A stretch of DNA of 64,000 nt from Sphaerolaimus hirsutus (taxonomy: Eukaryota; Nematoda; Chromadorea; Monhysterida; Sphaerolaimidae). How positions within the stretch are numbered: the first letter of the stretch is position 1; each line of letters begins with the position of its first letter. The stretch lies in assembly GCA_964036195.1 (NCBI GenBank), contig OZ038450.1, positions 32,536,612 to 32,600,611 of the forward strand, in the 5' to 3' direction. Both the position numbers and the translations under genes were made by a program. A model generated the notes under the pieces. It had not been told where the DNA came from, searched no databases, and saw nothing but the letters and a program-made list of their open reading frames with translations. Of the stretch, positions 36,671 to 50,000 are shown one piece after another.

Positions 36671-37749
36671 CAGGGTTGGCAAAATCTCAGAAAAAAATAA
36701 AAATAAAATAAAAATAAAATGGAATATTCAAGAATAAAATAAAATAAAATAAAATGGAAAATATAAGAATAAAAATAAAAATTGTATAAAAATTCGAATT
36801 TTTGTAAAAATTTTCTAAAATTGTATAAAAATTCGTATTTTTGTAAAATTGTATAAAAATTCGTATTTTTGTAAAATTGTATAAAAATTTGTATTTTTTG
36901 TAAAATTTTATCTCGTTGCTTGAGTTTCTACCTGTTTATTCATGGATCTGGGAGCAGTCCCAAGTGTAAAGTGTCCAATGTCATGTAAAATGTCATGCAA
37001 AGAGTCAATTGTCATGACAAATGTAAGGTCAAGTGTAAATTGTCATGACATGTAAAAAATAAAGTATCAATTGCCAAGTAAATTGTGTCCAAATCTTATG
37101 TTTTATATCTAAATGTTATGTTTTGTATCCAAATTATGTTGTTGTTGTATCCAAATCTTATGTGAACATTTGGATACAAAAACATAAGGTTTGGATACAA
37201 AAACACAAGATTTGGATACACAATTTACACTTTGCATGACATTTGTCATGACAATTGCTACTTTGCTTGAAATTTGACATGACACTTGACATTTTGCATG
37301 AGAATTGACACTTTACTTTATATTTGTCAAGACAATTGACAAATTGCATTACATTTTACAAATGTGCCCAGCACACTCCACTAGTCCTTCTACTGAAAAT
37401 GCAAACCATTCTTATCAATAATTGTAACTTTACACTTGCAGCTAGCTAACAACAATACATACGGCATGCAACTTTTGAAAAGTAAGGGAAAAATTTGTCA
37501 CAGGTTTTTCATGTATAGGTCTAATTATAACATTTTTTTGGCCTTGCATGCATGATTCTGATTTTTTGTAAAATTTTTGTACCATTTTTGTAAAAATTTT
37601 GTAAAATGTGTCATTTTATTTTATTAATGACTTTTGGGAATAAAATAAAATAAAATACAATGAAACAAGAATAAAATAAAAATAAAATAAAATTTTTATA
37701 CAATTTTTATACAATTTTACTAAAATGAATTTTTATAAAACCAACCCTG
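36671..37749. mobile_element. hAT-like element, family B (CAGGGTTGG), copy 2, inside pol
   Basis: This 1,079-bp copy has a perfect 8-bp TSD TCCAGCAT (36663-36670 and 37750-37757). It is collinear with copy 1 at 2076-3144 over its whole length, with mostly single-base and short indel differences. It splits the histidine and cysteine halves of the integrase zinc-binding region. Confidence 0.92.
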
Positions 37750-38527
37750 TCCAGCATGCATCACACTCCTGTGGTAATGTTCAATGATCAACTTTGTGAT
37801 GCATCCTTTCTGTGGCAGCAGATGAAATTTCTGATTGCAATCCATGTCAGGAATCCTAGTCAATCCTTTTGACACTGTCAAATTTCAGCACCTTGTCTGT
37901 GATGCCAAAATGTTTCTGGAAGGGCACATTCTGCTTTTGTGCCTCCTTGATCTGTTTTATCTGATCTGCCAATTGCATGTGTTGTGCAAATTTGACCCAG
38001 TACTCAGTAGATGCATGCCATTCACTTTCCATGAATGGTACTTTCTTGGTGTTCAGAGTGATATCTGGACATGCTGATTTCTTGTGACGTTTTAGATATA
38101 TCACAAATCTCATCACTCTGATTGTGACCCTGAGTAACTTGTCCCATTTTGAGAATCTGTTTGGATCAATCTGGTAGTGATTCTTGGTTGCTGCCATGAA
38201 ATCTTTTGTTTCTGGCTCTTGTTGTGTGGTCATTCCAACCCAGATTGATGATTTTGGCATGATGAACTCTTGTTCAATATCTGGTTTCAAGTCTGGTGGC
38301 ACTAATTCACTCTCTGGTTGAAAATTTAGTGGCAACTCTGTTTTGAAACCCATTGGTCCTGTCCACCAAATCTCCTTTTGTTGAAGCTCTTGCAGGTCAC
38401 ATCCTCTGGAAGCAATGTCAGCTGGGTTGTCAGCTGTGTCAATTTTATTAACTTGCACACTTGTTTCAGCTTGGATGGTTTGAATCTCCAAAATCCTGTT
38501 TTTGACAAAGCATGCCATTGTTTTCAT
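37750..38527 (-). pseudogene. BEL/Pao-type pol: RNase H end and connection to integrase
   Basis: The minus-strand frame 38527-37856 contains DTADNPADIASRGC and IWWTGP, the signature of the end of RNase H in BEL/Pao polyproteins, followed by the long linker. A frameshift near 37858 precedes the segment that carries the two zinc-binding histidines (IIEHYHRS). Nothing homologous to protease or reverse transcriptase lies upstream: the element is truncated at about 38530. Confidence 0.8.
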
Positions 38528-39344
38528 ATAAAGTTCAGATTTTTGTCAAATTAGTTTGATTTTTTGCTGGTGGCGAGGTTTTATCGCCTAGTCTTCCAAG
38601 TATCAATACAGAAGGAGGTGTACTTTTTGACTGACTAGCACCTTGCTCTAGATTTAGTGTTTCCAGCATGTGAAACGTAACTTTCATACAACTTATGTAT
38701 TTATTTTAGTCAAAACCGAAAAGAAAAAGACCGTAGGTACGAGTGTGGTACAATTCTCTTTGCTCACTATGGAAAATTACCTCAAATCCTTCTGTGAAGC
38801 GTTTGAACTTCTTTGCTGCCGGTGCGCCGTTCCCGCCGCCGTTCGTGTTCGCGCTGGGTGGCCCGTTGTTGCGTTTTGTCGAGCGACTGCGACCCGATGG
38901 TGCCAGGTCTTGTCAAAGAATGAGCTAAGTTTTGCTGTCAAAAGTAGCTTGTGAAGTCCGAATGGTTGAATATTCCGACTTTGCTTGCTTTTATACATTG
39001 AGCGTGACTCATGGACAAAGGGATAATCGATGGAAAAACGTGTGCAGATTGGCAATCGGCTCGGCTTTGATCTTATTGTGGGATTTTGTCGCCGCTTGAT
39101 GCATGATTGCATCGCCCAGCGGATGGATTATAGCACCAGGCAGATGGATTAAATCTGGGTTAATCGGCGTGGGTTTAGCGTGGTTTTTTGTGCATTTAGT
39201 TGCGTGTGGATTTTTTTACATTTATTTCATTTGGGTGGGAATTTATTCAAGTCGGGATACATATGCACCGAAAAATTAAATATAAGTGGGGGTTGTAATG
39301 GGGTGTTGGTTTGGGGCAGTTTTTCGGTGCAAAACGCATCAGAA
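38528..39344. other. Unassigned; includes a GC-rich segment
   Basis: 38815-38925 is CpG-rich and unlike its surroundings, and is open in several frames without a recognisable domain. The rest is non-coding, possibly the 3' flank of the reverse transcriptase at 39345. Confidence 0.35.
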
Positions 39345-40282
39345 TCATGTGTGTGAAAATGTATTGTAAATCCAAAGTATCACGTTTTTGTGTAGAAGAA
39401 GATTGTGTTTAGTCATTAGGTTGCGGTAATTTATAGTTAATTTTGTCAAACTGGAGATCATGTTATCTTTCTCATATCCCATTTTGAGTAGATCTTGTAT
39501 GTGTGATTTTATGCGTATTGTCGCATCATAAAGATGTGTGCAAATTTCCAGAAAATGTTTACTTTGAGCGTCGAGTGTGTTGTATGCAGTTTGGGTGGGG
39601 ATGTTGCTGGAAAAATGTGTGTTTTTTACTATTTTGAAGGTGTAGTCATCAGTTTTGTTCCATACTTTGAATGATGCATTTCTGTTTTCTATTTTTATGT
39701 CTAGGTCCAGAAAATGCACTTTTTCACCGTGTTCACTTGTGTCTGGCTCTAAGGTCAGTTCAGTTCCCTATATTTTCGGTACTATGTCCATGAATCTGTT
39801 GTAGTTGACTATCAAAATGTCATCTATGTACCATTTAGAATTTTTAATGGTCCTAGAAAGTAGTGAATTTTGTTTGTCACCTAAGAATCGGTATTCCATG
39901 CTTGCTAAAGTCAGGTTGACAATATCACTTGATGCACTTCCTCCCATGGGAATACCTTTTGTTTGTTTGTATATATGACCACAAAAATTGATTAAGTGTT
40001 ATCTAGTACTTGGTTCAGTAGGAATTCTATTCCTGTCACATCAACTGTTTTTCCTGGTTTTTCAGACACGTGTGTGAAGGCACCCTGGTTTGTTATGCGC
40101 ACCCTCCCTGATTTGATGATGAGGTCCAGCAAGAATTTTATGTTGTTTTTTATCAGTGTGTGTGGGAGGGTTGTGAACATGGTCGAGAAGTCATATGTGT
40201 GTAATGAGTGTATTTTTGTTTGGTTTTTTAGTGATTGCATGACTTCTTTACTATTGGCACAGAGCCAAAAGCGGTTGGTGCC
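39345..40282 (-). pseudogene. Reverse transcriptase remnant, Penelope-like type
   Basis: The minus strand carries, in order, the DFSTMFTTLPH motif, then KGIPMGGSASS, the catalytic WYIDDILIV (about 39825) and FLDLDI, with a C-terminal extension ending at 39345. This motif order and the YIDD/FLDL spacing fit the Penelope-like group better than LINE or LTR enzymes, but I cannot exclude related single-domain reverse transcriptases. A frameshift near 40000 and an in-frame TAG near 39770 break it. The N-terminal part is cut off at 40282 by the start of the CACAG repeat. No endonuclease domain is seen. Confidence 0.65.
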
Positions 40283-41020
40283 CACAGCGAAACACAGCTC
40301 TCCGACAACACGCTCCCAACAAGCTGACAATGCTCTGTTTACGTTTGGCAGCGAGTTGTCAGCATTTGGCCGTGAGTTGGTAGGTAGTTGTCAGCATTTG
40401 GCAGCGAGTTGGCATGGATTTTAAAAAGCAGCTGCACAGTTGGCAGCGAGTTGTAAGTAAGTTGCATTTTTGTGGACCACATGCACTTTCTGAAAGCATG
40501 TACAAATGGGTTTGGCCCAAAAAATATAGACACACATAGATGGAACAGTTTTATTCAGTGAAACGATGCAGCTATTTCAGAAATGTTTCAACTTGTGCAA
40601 AAGTTTCAACCATGATGCGAGCAACACGAAATATGGCACTATTCATCAGTGCAATCACTTAAATGTAATCTTCCTTTACAATACTTAGCAAACATCTTGC
40701 ATTTTTCTTTGTTTGCTGCCATCACTTGACATTTGTGTGCAATTGCATGCAGCATTCTCTGTTTCTCTGTTTACTTTGATGTTAATGTTCTCTGTTTACT
40801 TTAATAATTACCAGGCTTTGCATTATTGCATTCGTTTTTATGTAAAATTTCATCACCACCTAATGAGAATGTGTTTTGGGTCAAATGAAGGCTGAAAATG
40901 TGTTTTTGGCAGCGAGTTGTCAGCTAGTTAATGCATGCACCAAGGAAAATGTCAGCGAGTTGTCAGTAAGCTGCACTCAAGTTGTCACCGAGTTGGCAGC
41001 ATTTTTGACGTTTGGCAAGA
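40283..41020 (+). repeat. Terminal region with TTGGCAGCGAGTTGTCAGC arrays
   Basis: CACAGCGAAACACAGCTCTC starts the block. GCGAGTTGTCAG-like words recur at both ends (40340-40460 and 40905-41010). It aligns, in opposite orientation, with 60211-60929 but lacks about 45 bp at the inner end. The stop codon of the long minus-strand gene (40985) lies inside it. Such repeated sub-terminal words are typical transposase-binding regions; that role here is inference. Confidence 0.7.
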
Positions 41021-44000
41021 CGTATCGACCGTTTGCACCGTCCCTGGCGCGGGGGGAATGGCACTCGCAGCCTGTTGAACTCGGAAATCCACGAGTTGCA
41101 CCGCCATACTTTGCGGCTCCAATTTCTCCGGCGTGAACGTGGTTTTCACCAATTTGCCGAGCATCATGTAGAAGTTTCCCTGGCACACATTGTGCCAGTA
41201 AACTTGCATTGCCTGGCGCCAATCGGTCGCTGTAAAGTGCACAACCACTGCTACAAACGTACAAACATAAAAACAACATTAAATGATACATTTCAGTAAA
41301 CCAACATCTACTGGCCTTTCCCTCTTTGAACACAATCATGGGCATGGTGGAGAACTGGATCATTTCTTCCGCCAGTTGCATAGCCTGGGCCTCCGATTGC
41401 CGCATTTGGTGCACCAGGGTAAAAACGATGTCCGCCTTCAAGTCGTTTCGCACTTTGTCCAACTCGATTTTCCACGCGTACTGCCCCAGCTCGCGCCGGC
41501 TGATCTGAATAAACGTGTTGAAAAGGTTACTACTGTTCCCCAAACTGTGATAATTCACTGACGCAACGCTTATCTGAATCAACCTGAGGCAGTTCTCCTG
41601 GCTCAACTTTCGGAATGGCGGCTTTTTGTTCAGCGGTGCGGCCCTGACTGTGCAGGCGTTCCACGATGTTGGGAAACACTGAGTAGTTGTACCATTTTTG
41701 CATAATGCAAATGCGAAGTTTACATATACATGGCCCGGAAAGGGTAAACTCACCGGACTTGTCTGCATAGTAGTCCATGTGCTTCAGAGTCGCGAAATTC
41801 AGCTCCATGATCTTCTTGTAGTAGTGCGCCCCTAGGTCCTCGTTTGACACGCCGCTCAGACGGCCGCCGTAAAGTATGCGCGCTTGGGTCAACGCTCTCT
41901 GAAAGGACAGTGAAACAGTGTTACGTGTACGGTGTAAAGCAAAGTTGCTTACTTAAAACTGAAAAATATTGTTTTCACTTGCTGTAAAACGGAAACTGAA
42001 ACCTATTTGCACTTGCAGAAAAACAAATACTGCGAAATGTTTTGCACTTGCCGGAAAAGGGAAACAGATACATTTCCCACACTTGCCATAAAACGGCATA
42101 CAGAAATTTGACACAGCAGTACTCGTCAACTGTAAACTGAGAAGTCTAAAACATGGTTAACCTTGAACTGCCGCTTTTTCGTGTCCCACATCGACTGCAA
42201 CATGCCGCGGCGGGCCACCAGAGCGTCTCTGTTTGTTGCGGCGGACTCGTTCGCCACCTCGCGGTCAACCACATCTTGTTGTTGGGGTAGTTGTCGTACG
42301 GGGGCTCGAAGTAGCTCTCCCTCGTGAAGTTGTTCCACGACCTGTTCACCGCTGGGTGATCCGACCGCTGAAAAAAGAAATGAAAGAATGGTTACAGAAA
42401 GGAATCTTTAACTCGCAAATGAAAGTAAGCAGTGAACTGCAACTAACGTTCGTTTGCCTTTCCGGGTGATGCAGGTCGTACTTGGTGCACTCCTTCATGC
42501 TCCAGCACCTGTGAGTAATGTACGTGTTCACAACATCCATTTACTTGTGTGATAAAAAAATACAAACAGAAACAAACAGCGGGTATTTTTGGAACAGCTC
42601 GTGGAACTTCTCCCAGAATTCTTCCGATTTCTCTGTCGGAATCAGCACGCTCGGCCGGCCTCCGACGCCGACGCGGCTCACATCGCCGGTAATCTGAGGT
42701 CACTCACACACCGTCTTAACTGTCCAGTATACTGTTTCCAGCCATGCACGTTTGTAAATATCCTGTTAAATACAGGTAGCCTTCCGGCTAACCGTTTTAT
42801 CATGATATTGTACGAATTGCAAGGCAAGCAACAGTTTACATTTACTTGCAGATGGTGTGTGACTGTCACCGGTTTTTTCGGTTTTTTCCCGGCCACTTTC
42901 AGCTTGCTCGGGCGCTTTTCAGTCTTTGACTGGGCCACCGCCAGCGACCGCTCATTGTCATCGGATGGCGTTTGCGACCCGTCGTTGGGCCCGCGGCCGC
43001 GCGGCCCCAACGGATTCATTTCCTGAGTTACGGGAGGTATGTGAGATTGTCACGTAACTGAAAATGTATGGGAAAGTCACAATTATGCATGATCCGGAAC
43101 TATCCAAACCGAAGGGGTCCAAATCGTAAGCTACCTCTTGGTCATCATCCTGCTGGGTGAAGTCCTCCACCCAGTCCTTGTCCTTCTGTGGATCGTCCTC
43201 GTCCACTTGGCCATCCTGAAGCTGTTTCAGTTGCTTCGTGGCATTCACGCGAGAGCGGCGCACGTTGCTGTTGTTGCGGCAGATGACTGGCACTTGCTGT
43301 ATACAAGAACGTGCTACTGTAAATGCAAACTCTTCTTTTGAAAATGCCAAAAACGGTCATTTAAACGTACCACTTTAGCGACCTGTGCAGCCAGCGCCCT
43401 CGTTTGCTCCTCCAGTCTCCTGGCATTTTCCTTCCTCCGCCTTTCCATTTCCACGTCCACTGCGCTTGGTGGCGACTTGGCGGTCTGACTGTACCGCGGC
43501 GTGATGAAGTCGTCATCATCGTTCTGCAGTTTACAACGCTAAGTTTACTGTTTCATGTAAAGAGAACTTAAAAAGAAGTTTACTACATCTGCGCATGCAC
43601 ATGGTAAACTGCAAACTTTGTTTCTTGTAGGCATTCATAAATGTGGTTGGAACGGATTGCAGTTTACTTGAATGAGTTATGCCCCAGTAATTGCGTTTGA
43701 CATATACATTATTTTGGTGAACTGACATGCATTCAAAGCCGATTTATGATGTTTCCAGCACACAGTTTGCAGTTCAGCGTGTGTACCCAAGTTAAATTAA
43801 CCTCCCAGTCGTCCCACTTCACCTTGGCGCGCACATTTTCTTTCTTCACGCGTTCTTCGTGCAGGCTCCTTTTGCTTTTGGACGCCTTGCTCTTCAGCGC
43901 CACGTGTCGCTCGTACTTGAGCTTTGCCTGAGAGATATTTCAAAGTAGTGTTTTGTAGTGATAATTACACAGTGTTCTAAAACACAGTGTGTTTCAAATT

Positions 44001-47000
44001 CATGTATACAGCAAGACTCGCTGGCAGATTTTAGAACGGTACAAATTGTGGAATGTGTCTATATAGTTACTGCTTGAAAGATGAAAGGTGTGGGTTCAAG
44101 CAAATCATGTTTACTGTGAGAACCCATATCCCGTGAAAGTCTGGGGTTTGGCATTCCCGATCCCCATCCCGATCCCCATCCCCATCCCGATCCCTTCTAA
44201 GTAAATTCCGTTTAAACCGTACTGAAAATAACACACTGTTAAAAAACACAGTGTGTTCCAAATAATGAGAAGCTTGAGACTATCCAGAATCTCGGTTCGC
44301 TATTTTTTCCACAGTAGAAATTGTGGAATGTGTGTATATAGTGTGTGCTTGAAAGATGAAAGATGCGGGTTCAAGTCCCTATCCCGATCCCCATTCGTAT
44401 GCCGATCCCGATCCCAATCCCCATCCCGATCCCAATCCCCATCCCGATCACGAAAAGTCAATCCACTTTGAACCATACTGACAATGACACACTGTTTTTA
44501 AACACAGTGTGTTCCAAATAGAGGATGCATTGGTGTTCTAGCAACCCATAGCAACGCTAGGTTCACTAGAGAGTTTTGAAACGGTAGAAATAGTGCAACG
44601 TGTGTATATAGTTATTGCTTGAAACATGATAGATGTGGGTTCAAGTCCCTATCCCGATCTCCATTAATATGCTGATCCCGATCCCAATCCCCATCCCGAT
44701 CCCCATCCCGATCCCCATCCCGATCCCCATCCCAATCCCCATCCCGATCCCCATCCCGATCCCCATCCCGATAAGTAAATTCCCTTTGAACCGTATTGAA
44801 AATAACACACTGTTTTTAACACAGTGTGTTCCAAATATTGGGAAAGCTTGTACGTGTGGGCCTACACACGAATCGCTTGAATCTCCATTTGTATTGTAGA
44901 AATAGTGGAATGTGTGTATACAGTGTGTGCTTGAAAGATGAAAGATGCGGGTTCAAGAAAATCACGTTTACTGTGAGGAACGTGATCCCCATCCCATCCC
45001 CATGCCCATCCCGATCCCAATCCCGATCCCGATCCCGAAAACTCAATCCCCTTTGAATCCTACTGACAATGACACACTGTTTAACTACAGTGTGTTTCAA
45101 ATAAATTTTCGCTGTAATATTTTCATGTAAATACACGAATATTTGCACAATTTGTTTTGCTGTATGGAAGAAATAGTGCAAGGTGTCTACAGACTGTGCT
45201 TGAAAGATGAAAGATTTGGGTTGAAGCCAAAAATGTCCAAAAACATTTAACCGTGAGAATGACACACGGTTGTTAAAAACTGTGTGTTTCAAATAATGAA
45301 GGTAACTCAACCTGTCAACTGCACACAGGTATTTTTGGCATGACATTCATGTCTACAGTGCGTGCTTGAAACATGAATGATGTGGGTTCAAGCAAAAAAT
45401 GTCCAAAATTTAAATGTCCAAAAGTCAAACGTCACCTTCTCAGTCAGCGTCAGATCATACTCCGATGGCGGGCGGGCAGTCTGAAAAAAATTTAAGTCGG
45501 AAGTGCGCACACGTCTAACGTGTCATACAACAGAATAAAAGCAGTATGCCTAGCCTAACTGAACAACTTAATTCACTGGCAGTTGGGAACAAGAGTGTAA
45601 TGTCGCAGCAAGGGCATCAATCCAGCGGGCCTTACGCTGCGCAACAGTCGCAGTCCGATTTCAGTCGCACTTTCTCACATGGTCAGATACGCGGCATGTT
45701 CCAGTTTCCCGCCACAACGAACACTTCAGCCTACCCCTTTCCACCACCGCCCCCAAACAGGTGCTTGTGTACACATTTAAGTATTGTTTCTCTAAAGCTA
45801 CCTGCCTATCAAGAACCAATTAAAATTTAAACAGCACATTCTAATAAAGAATGTGCTCCAAATAGTGACGTATGATTGTTTTGGACAAGGATTTATGCAA
45901 CAACATTCTGCTTGAGACTGCCACCAAACACTAAAAATGCATGCCATCATCATTTTCCCTGAAACATGACATTAGCGGGTTTCACTTTTCACACTGCTAA
46001 ATGCTTTTTGCAATTGCAGGTGCAGCAAACAGTTCTTATGTGATAAGGTTTGTGTATGAGAAATTGTAACAGTGTGTACACAAGCACAGTTTTCGTTTTC
46101 CAGTACCCAGTGCGTCTACACCCAATCAAACAACACAAGTGCAAAGCGCTACTTCAGTGTCCACAGCGGAAGGCATGAGTATTGACAGGAGTGAGGAGGA
46201 TGCAGGCCCCAGAATGACAGCATTTCAAGCTGTTAGTTTACAGTGCGGTAAAAACTGACCATGTTGACAAAAATGTGTCAAAGTTGATCACGTGTTATTT
46301 TTCAAGAAATGTGGTTTTATCCATTTCTTTCAAAATGCAGATGGATGAGCTCATCAACTTCACGAAAACCACCGAGAACAACATCGGCAAGATGCATATG
46401 GCCAGTAAAGCTACAGAGGTTCTGTTGGAACACACTAAGTTGCTCGAAAAGAAAGAGAAGGCTTATGAGCTGATGGTGACAGAGCTCGTTCCGCGTGACC
46501 TGCAGCGTACCCATCCTGTCAATCGCTACATGTGAAACACTGAACCAACTGATTCCCCTTTTTTATACACAGAACTGTGATGTTCAGAAAGTACTGCTTA
46601 AAAGTGAACCGTTCTTGTAATAAATGTCTGTGAAAGCGCTACATAACTGCAAACTCACTTTACCACTGTCAAAATTCAAATTTCGCTTCATGCCGGACGC
46701 TGTGGGCGTGGCTGTGTCAGCGGGTTTGCCCGGCGGTGCGGTCCGGACAGGCTCGGCGGGCTCGGTGGGCTCGGCAGGCGCGGCGTGATCGCCCGGCGAG
46801 GCGGGCGTGTCGGGCTCGGCGTTATTGTGTGGGTTCTCTTTATCCGCCCACCACGGAACACGAAAGGGTACATCCTAAAAAAATGAGAAATGTTGAAAGA
46901 ATTTTTCATTAGAAAAAGCTGTAAAGTAGCGCATGCACACACTAGTTTACTGCCACATCTAGGTAAAGTGATAAAGCAGCTTTGAACGCATTTCAGTTGA

Positions 47001-50000
47001 CTGAAATGGTTTATTCATTTACTGCAGTTGCCAGAGACATCATTCTATAAAACGCAAATGCGTTATAAGTCGATGTATCAGTTTACAAAAATGTTGCGGT
47101 AAAGGAGTGTGCGCATGACCATTAGTACAAAATAAGCTGGATTACAGGGAAGCTGACTAACACCAAAGAATGACACCAAAAATGAGGGAAAAAAGTATAG
47201 ATGGTGCATGTACTTCAGCGATGTACATGCTTAAGAATTAGTTGAAATCAGAATCCACCTTCCTTTCACCAACACTGGGAAAGTGCACAGTTAATATTCC
47301 TAGAAGCTACATAAAAGCTTTAAATGATAAGTGCCACTTACAGTTAAACTTACACTGTCGAACGGCCTACCTGCCATTCAGAAAGTTATTGGAAAAAAGT
47401 GAACAGTAAAATGGTGTTCGGCAAAAACAGTAAAATGGTAAAACAGTGTTTGGCTAACGAATGTATCCAGGCAGAGCGGAAACGAATTTGTGCGGAGGAT
47501 AAAGTGAGGTGGCGCAAACGGGCCCGGTGTCCTCGTCTGGTGCCGAATCCAACCGTCGTCACCGGGACCCGTGTGAATCCAGCCCTGGCCCTTGTCCAAA
47601 ACATCTGCAGAAAAGAGCACGTTACAATTAATGTTTCTTTTCCATGTTAAACTGACAGTTAGAAAAGAGTACCTTCTTTGTACATGGCCGGCAACGGGGT
47701 AGTGCACGTGGGCATGGCCAACTTGTTCCGGATGTATTGCAGGGTCTGCGAAATAGGAGAAACATTTTGAGAAAATGTTTTGCAAAAGGAACTTAGCCAT
47801 GTATAATTTTGTAAATACAAAATTATAAAATCAGTGCAGTTTAAGCCAGTTTCGATTCAGCCAATATAATTCTCACTTTTTAAGAAACAATTAAAATTTT
47901 AAGACAGTGAAAAAGTGGGCATTTTGATGGCTGAAAAATATATATATATGAAACACACTGATACATTTTTGATTCCAAGAATATACACCTTTCTAAGAAC
48001 CAATTAAAATTGTCAGCCAGTGAAACAGTGAGAAATTTGATGGCTGAAAAATATATATATGGCACACACTGAGACATTTTTGATTCCAACTTCTGATGCA
48101 TGAGGTGAACAATTTTCAAAAGAGAAAGATGGGAAAAAGTGATTTTACATAATGATTTTGGTATAACAAAAATTTAAATATGGAACCCACTTAGACATGT
48201 TTTGATTCCAAACATACCTGCAGAATGTGCAAAATTTTCAAAACAGAAACATGGTGAAATTTTATTTCACATGAAAGATTTTGGTTATACACAAATATAA
48301 ATATGGAAGCCACTTAGACACTTTCGATTCCAATGGAATATGCAGAAGGTGAAAAATTTTCAAAAGAGAAACATGTGAAAAATGGATCTCACATGAAACA
48401 TTTTGGTTGAACAAAACTATATATGGAACCCTGTCAGACACTTTTTGATTTCATACATATACGCAGAGTTTGCCAAAACTTAGAAACGGAATTATGGGAA
48501 AAAGTCATTTTATATGACCGATTTTTGGTATAACAAAAATATAAATATGAGCCCATTTCCCTACTTTTTTGATTAGTATACGTCTCCATATTTCACCAAA
48601 AAACAATCGTACTGAACTAACTTCGGCGGTGATTGTGCCCTTCACCTTCTGCACGCCACTGCTTTTCGGCTGACGATCAGTGCGCTTATCTGGCACGATC
48701 GGATCGCCATACTGAAATACGTAAGAGTACATCTATTGAAGAATTTACCAAACTGAACATTCTTATATTGAAACTTCCGCATACTTAAAATTTACATTTA
48801 ACGAAAACAAAGTGCAAAAAGGATGAAAGTAACAAAGTAAATGTACTTCATTCAGAATGGCAGTTCTGTACTCACACGTCCTGTTGTGCTCCTCCCTCAA
48901 GCGCTTCTTTTCCGCAATCTTCCCGGGGCTGTCCGGCGGAATTGGTAGGCCGGCCTCCATCGCCGCGCGTGCTTCCCCATCCTGCAACACATTCAGAAAC
49001 GTCTAAAACATGTCTCAAGAACACTGAAATAATTCTTACTGAAAGTAAACTAACGTAAATACTGTGACACCGCGGCTTGTCACAAATGAAGAGCGGCCAC
49101 TTTCGCTTGGGCTTCTCGGCTGTGGCAGCGTCTTGGCCAACTGTCGGCATCAGGGGCTTCGCTTTCTCGGCTGTGGCAGTGTCTTGGCAAACTGTCGGCG
49201 TCGGGGACAAACCCCCAACAACGACAGTTTTTGTTTTCAGTTTCTTCTGTTGCACGGGCGCCGGCAATTCCTTGGTGGGCGGTACGACAAGCGCGGGTAT
49301 GTGTTGCGCGGGCGCGGGCGCGGACATGGAAGCCGTAGTGCTTGCAGCGGGTGCAACCACTGCGGACGGCACAAGGGGACCACCGTACACATTCGCGACT
49401 GACGCACGTGCCTGCCGTTGCAGCTCCTGCTGCAAAGTGACAGTGTGTGTGTGTGTGTGTGTGTGTGATCAAACAATCAGTTTACATCTACATTTTACAC
49501 AATGGGTAAAAGGTGCTACAGTATGTCTGTCACAGTGTGCAAAGTTACACTGTCATGGAAACATCAGTTTACATCTACTTTTTACATAAGTGGTGAAAAC
49601 AGCAGCAGTAGTTAACGTTGCGCAAAATTTCAGGAAAGTGTACAGTGAGGGATTTCTGATTGAGTGTGTAATGCTGGAAAGAGAACGTATTCAAATAAAG
49701 AAAAAATGACAAACCATTTTGTTCTCTTTCAATAGCAGCCTTTTCTGGTCTCTGCGCCTCTTCGCCCCGATTCTGTCATTTTCCAACTTTCTCAGCCGTC
49801 TTTGCTCATCCATGGACAATTTCTGCTGGCGCGCTTTTTCCTCCTCGCGCTCTTTTTCCTGCTCCTCCAAACGGTCAGCGTCAGCGGGGACTTCGGGCTC
49901 AGCCGGAGACTCCTGACTCGCGAACAAATCCTGAAAAGGAACATTGTGTACACTTTTGACACAATGGAAAGAGAATTACGAATAGTTGAAACAAATGAAA

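Noticed and set aside
43970-45430. tRNA genes
   Set aside because: Only a B-box-like word is present; no A box or cloverleaf can be drawn.
48872-49435. Continuous 187-codon frame on the minus strand (and its copy at 54804)
   Set aside because: It reads through the exon 4 donor and the next intron; the exon model with GT-AG ends and matching phases explains the coding part better.
49064-49589. Plus-strand frames of 112 and 170 codons (copies at 54996)
   Set aside because: They are antisense to exon 4 of the minus-strand gene and run through the (GT)n microsatellite.
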